From the NCBI GenBank assembly GCA_963843455.1, contig CAWJKE010000006.1:241231-305230 (forward strand): a stretch of DNA of 64,000 bases, given 5' to 3'. Below the pieces are notes generated by a model. The model was not told the origin of the DNA and did no database searches. It worked only from the letters and a program-made list of their open reading frames with translations. Positions 63,766 to 64,000 of this stretch are shown in pieces (position 1 is the first letter of the stretch; each line of letters begins with the position of its first letter). The position numbers and the translations under genes were made by a program. Source of the DNA: CAIQPS01 sp963843455. Lineage in GTDB: Bacteria; Actinomycetota; Thermoleophilia; RBG-16-64-13.

Positions 63766-64000
63766 ATGTTGACCGCCGCGCATTCGTTCAGGCAACCCGG
63801 CGCCGTCATGTACGCCCTGCTCGACTCCAAGATCAAGGATCACATCCAGGCTAATCCGACTCCGCGGCAGATCCGGATGGACGGCGTCGGCTGGTTTCGC
63901 GCCCTCGATGAGGACCTCCAGACCGAGGCCGGCTGGAAGAGGAACACGGTGGCGATCGCCGACACCCTGGGCGGGTTGGCGCAGAAGATCGGGAGCTTTC
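63766..64000 (+). CDS. Unidentified protein, 5' part only
   Basis: An open frame from ATG 63766 runs to the window edge (78 codons), reading 'MLTAAHSFRQPGAVMYALLD' at the start and 'DEDLQTEAGWKRNTVAIADT' later. Codon use looks coding (GC-rich third positions). An internal ATG at 63808 is an alternative start. AT-rich sequence upstream (63740-63765) could hold a promoter. Family not recognised. Confidence 0.5.
   Translation, partial: MLTAAHSFRQPGAVMYALLDSKIKDHIQANPTPRQIRMDGVGWFRALDEDLQTEAGWKRNTVAIADTLGGLAQKIGSF

Overview
The window is high-GC DNA (roughly 60-65% by eye), densely packed and without rRNA, tRNA, CRISPR or recognisable transposases. It looks like a chromosome segment of an anaerobic or facultative Gram-positive of the Actinomycetota type, possibly a deep-branching lineage. 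The reasons are Thr/Pro/Ala-rich wall-stalk linkers on secreted proteins, a class F sortase, a haem operon of the Gram-positive (coproporphyrin) style, frequent GTG/TTG starts, many multihaem c-type cytochromes, and a System I cytochrome maturation operon with the CXXXY form of CcmE. The taxon is inferred, not proven.

Region 1 (1-16.3 kb) is an electron-transfer locus. It holds a cytochrome b/multihaem c pair, a sensor kinase with a c-type haem motif plus an OmpR-type regulator, two related small multihaem cytochromes, an NHL-propeller protein, a cytochrome/DUF11/M23 peptidase fusion, a NapC/NirT-type large cytochrome and a hexahaem lipoprotein. Region 2 (16.6-21.4 kb) is ccmE-F-A-B-C-D, which would attach haem to these cytochromes. 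Region 3 (21.5-23.8 kb) has two paralogous secreted proteins, one fused to a sortase, and an IscR/NsrR-like regulator. Region 4 (24.0-34.3 kb, minus strand) is a tightly overlapped haem operon hemH-ahbD-like-hemA-C-D-B-E-Y-L that supplies haem. Together regions 1-4 are a haem and cytochrome factory with its clients.

Region 5 (35.9-59.7 kb) is a large divergent catabolic island around a TetR regulator. Leftwards it encodes a TRAP transporter, an aldehyde ferredoxin oxidoreductase, an SDR, cupins and two SnoaL-like proteins. Rightwards it encodes a corrinoid protein with a UroD-type methyltransferase, a cupin, an SDR, an AprBA-like ferredoxin/flavoprotein pair, two GlcD-like flavoproteins flanking an HdrD-like iron-sulfur protein, a UGSC-family protein with an in-frame TGA, a LysR regulator, a SnoaL-like protein and a DAPG-hydrolase-family C-C hydrolase. 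I read it as an uncharacterised anaerobic pathway for an imported, probably methoxylated or phenolic, organic acid. The substrate is not known.

Region 6 (59.7-64 kb) has a DUF456 membrane protein, an orphan ribbon-helix-helix antitoxin, a second selenoprotein candidate (FrnE/DsbA family with a U-P-Y-C active site), a MidA-like methyltransferase, a nitroreductase and a truncated gene.

Two cautions apply. At least a dozen genes are interrupted by single-base frame changes, most in the same +1 direction. I think many are sequence errors, and I give composite coordinates. The two in-frame TGA codons are different: frame is kept, each lies in a U-x-x-C motif, and each is followed by a hairpin that fits the bacterial SECIS rules.
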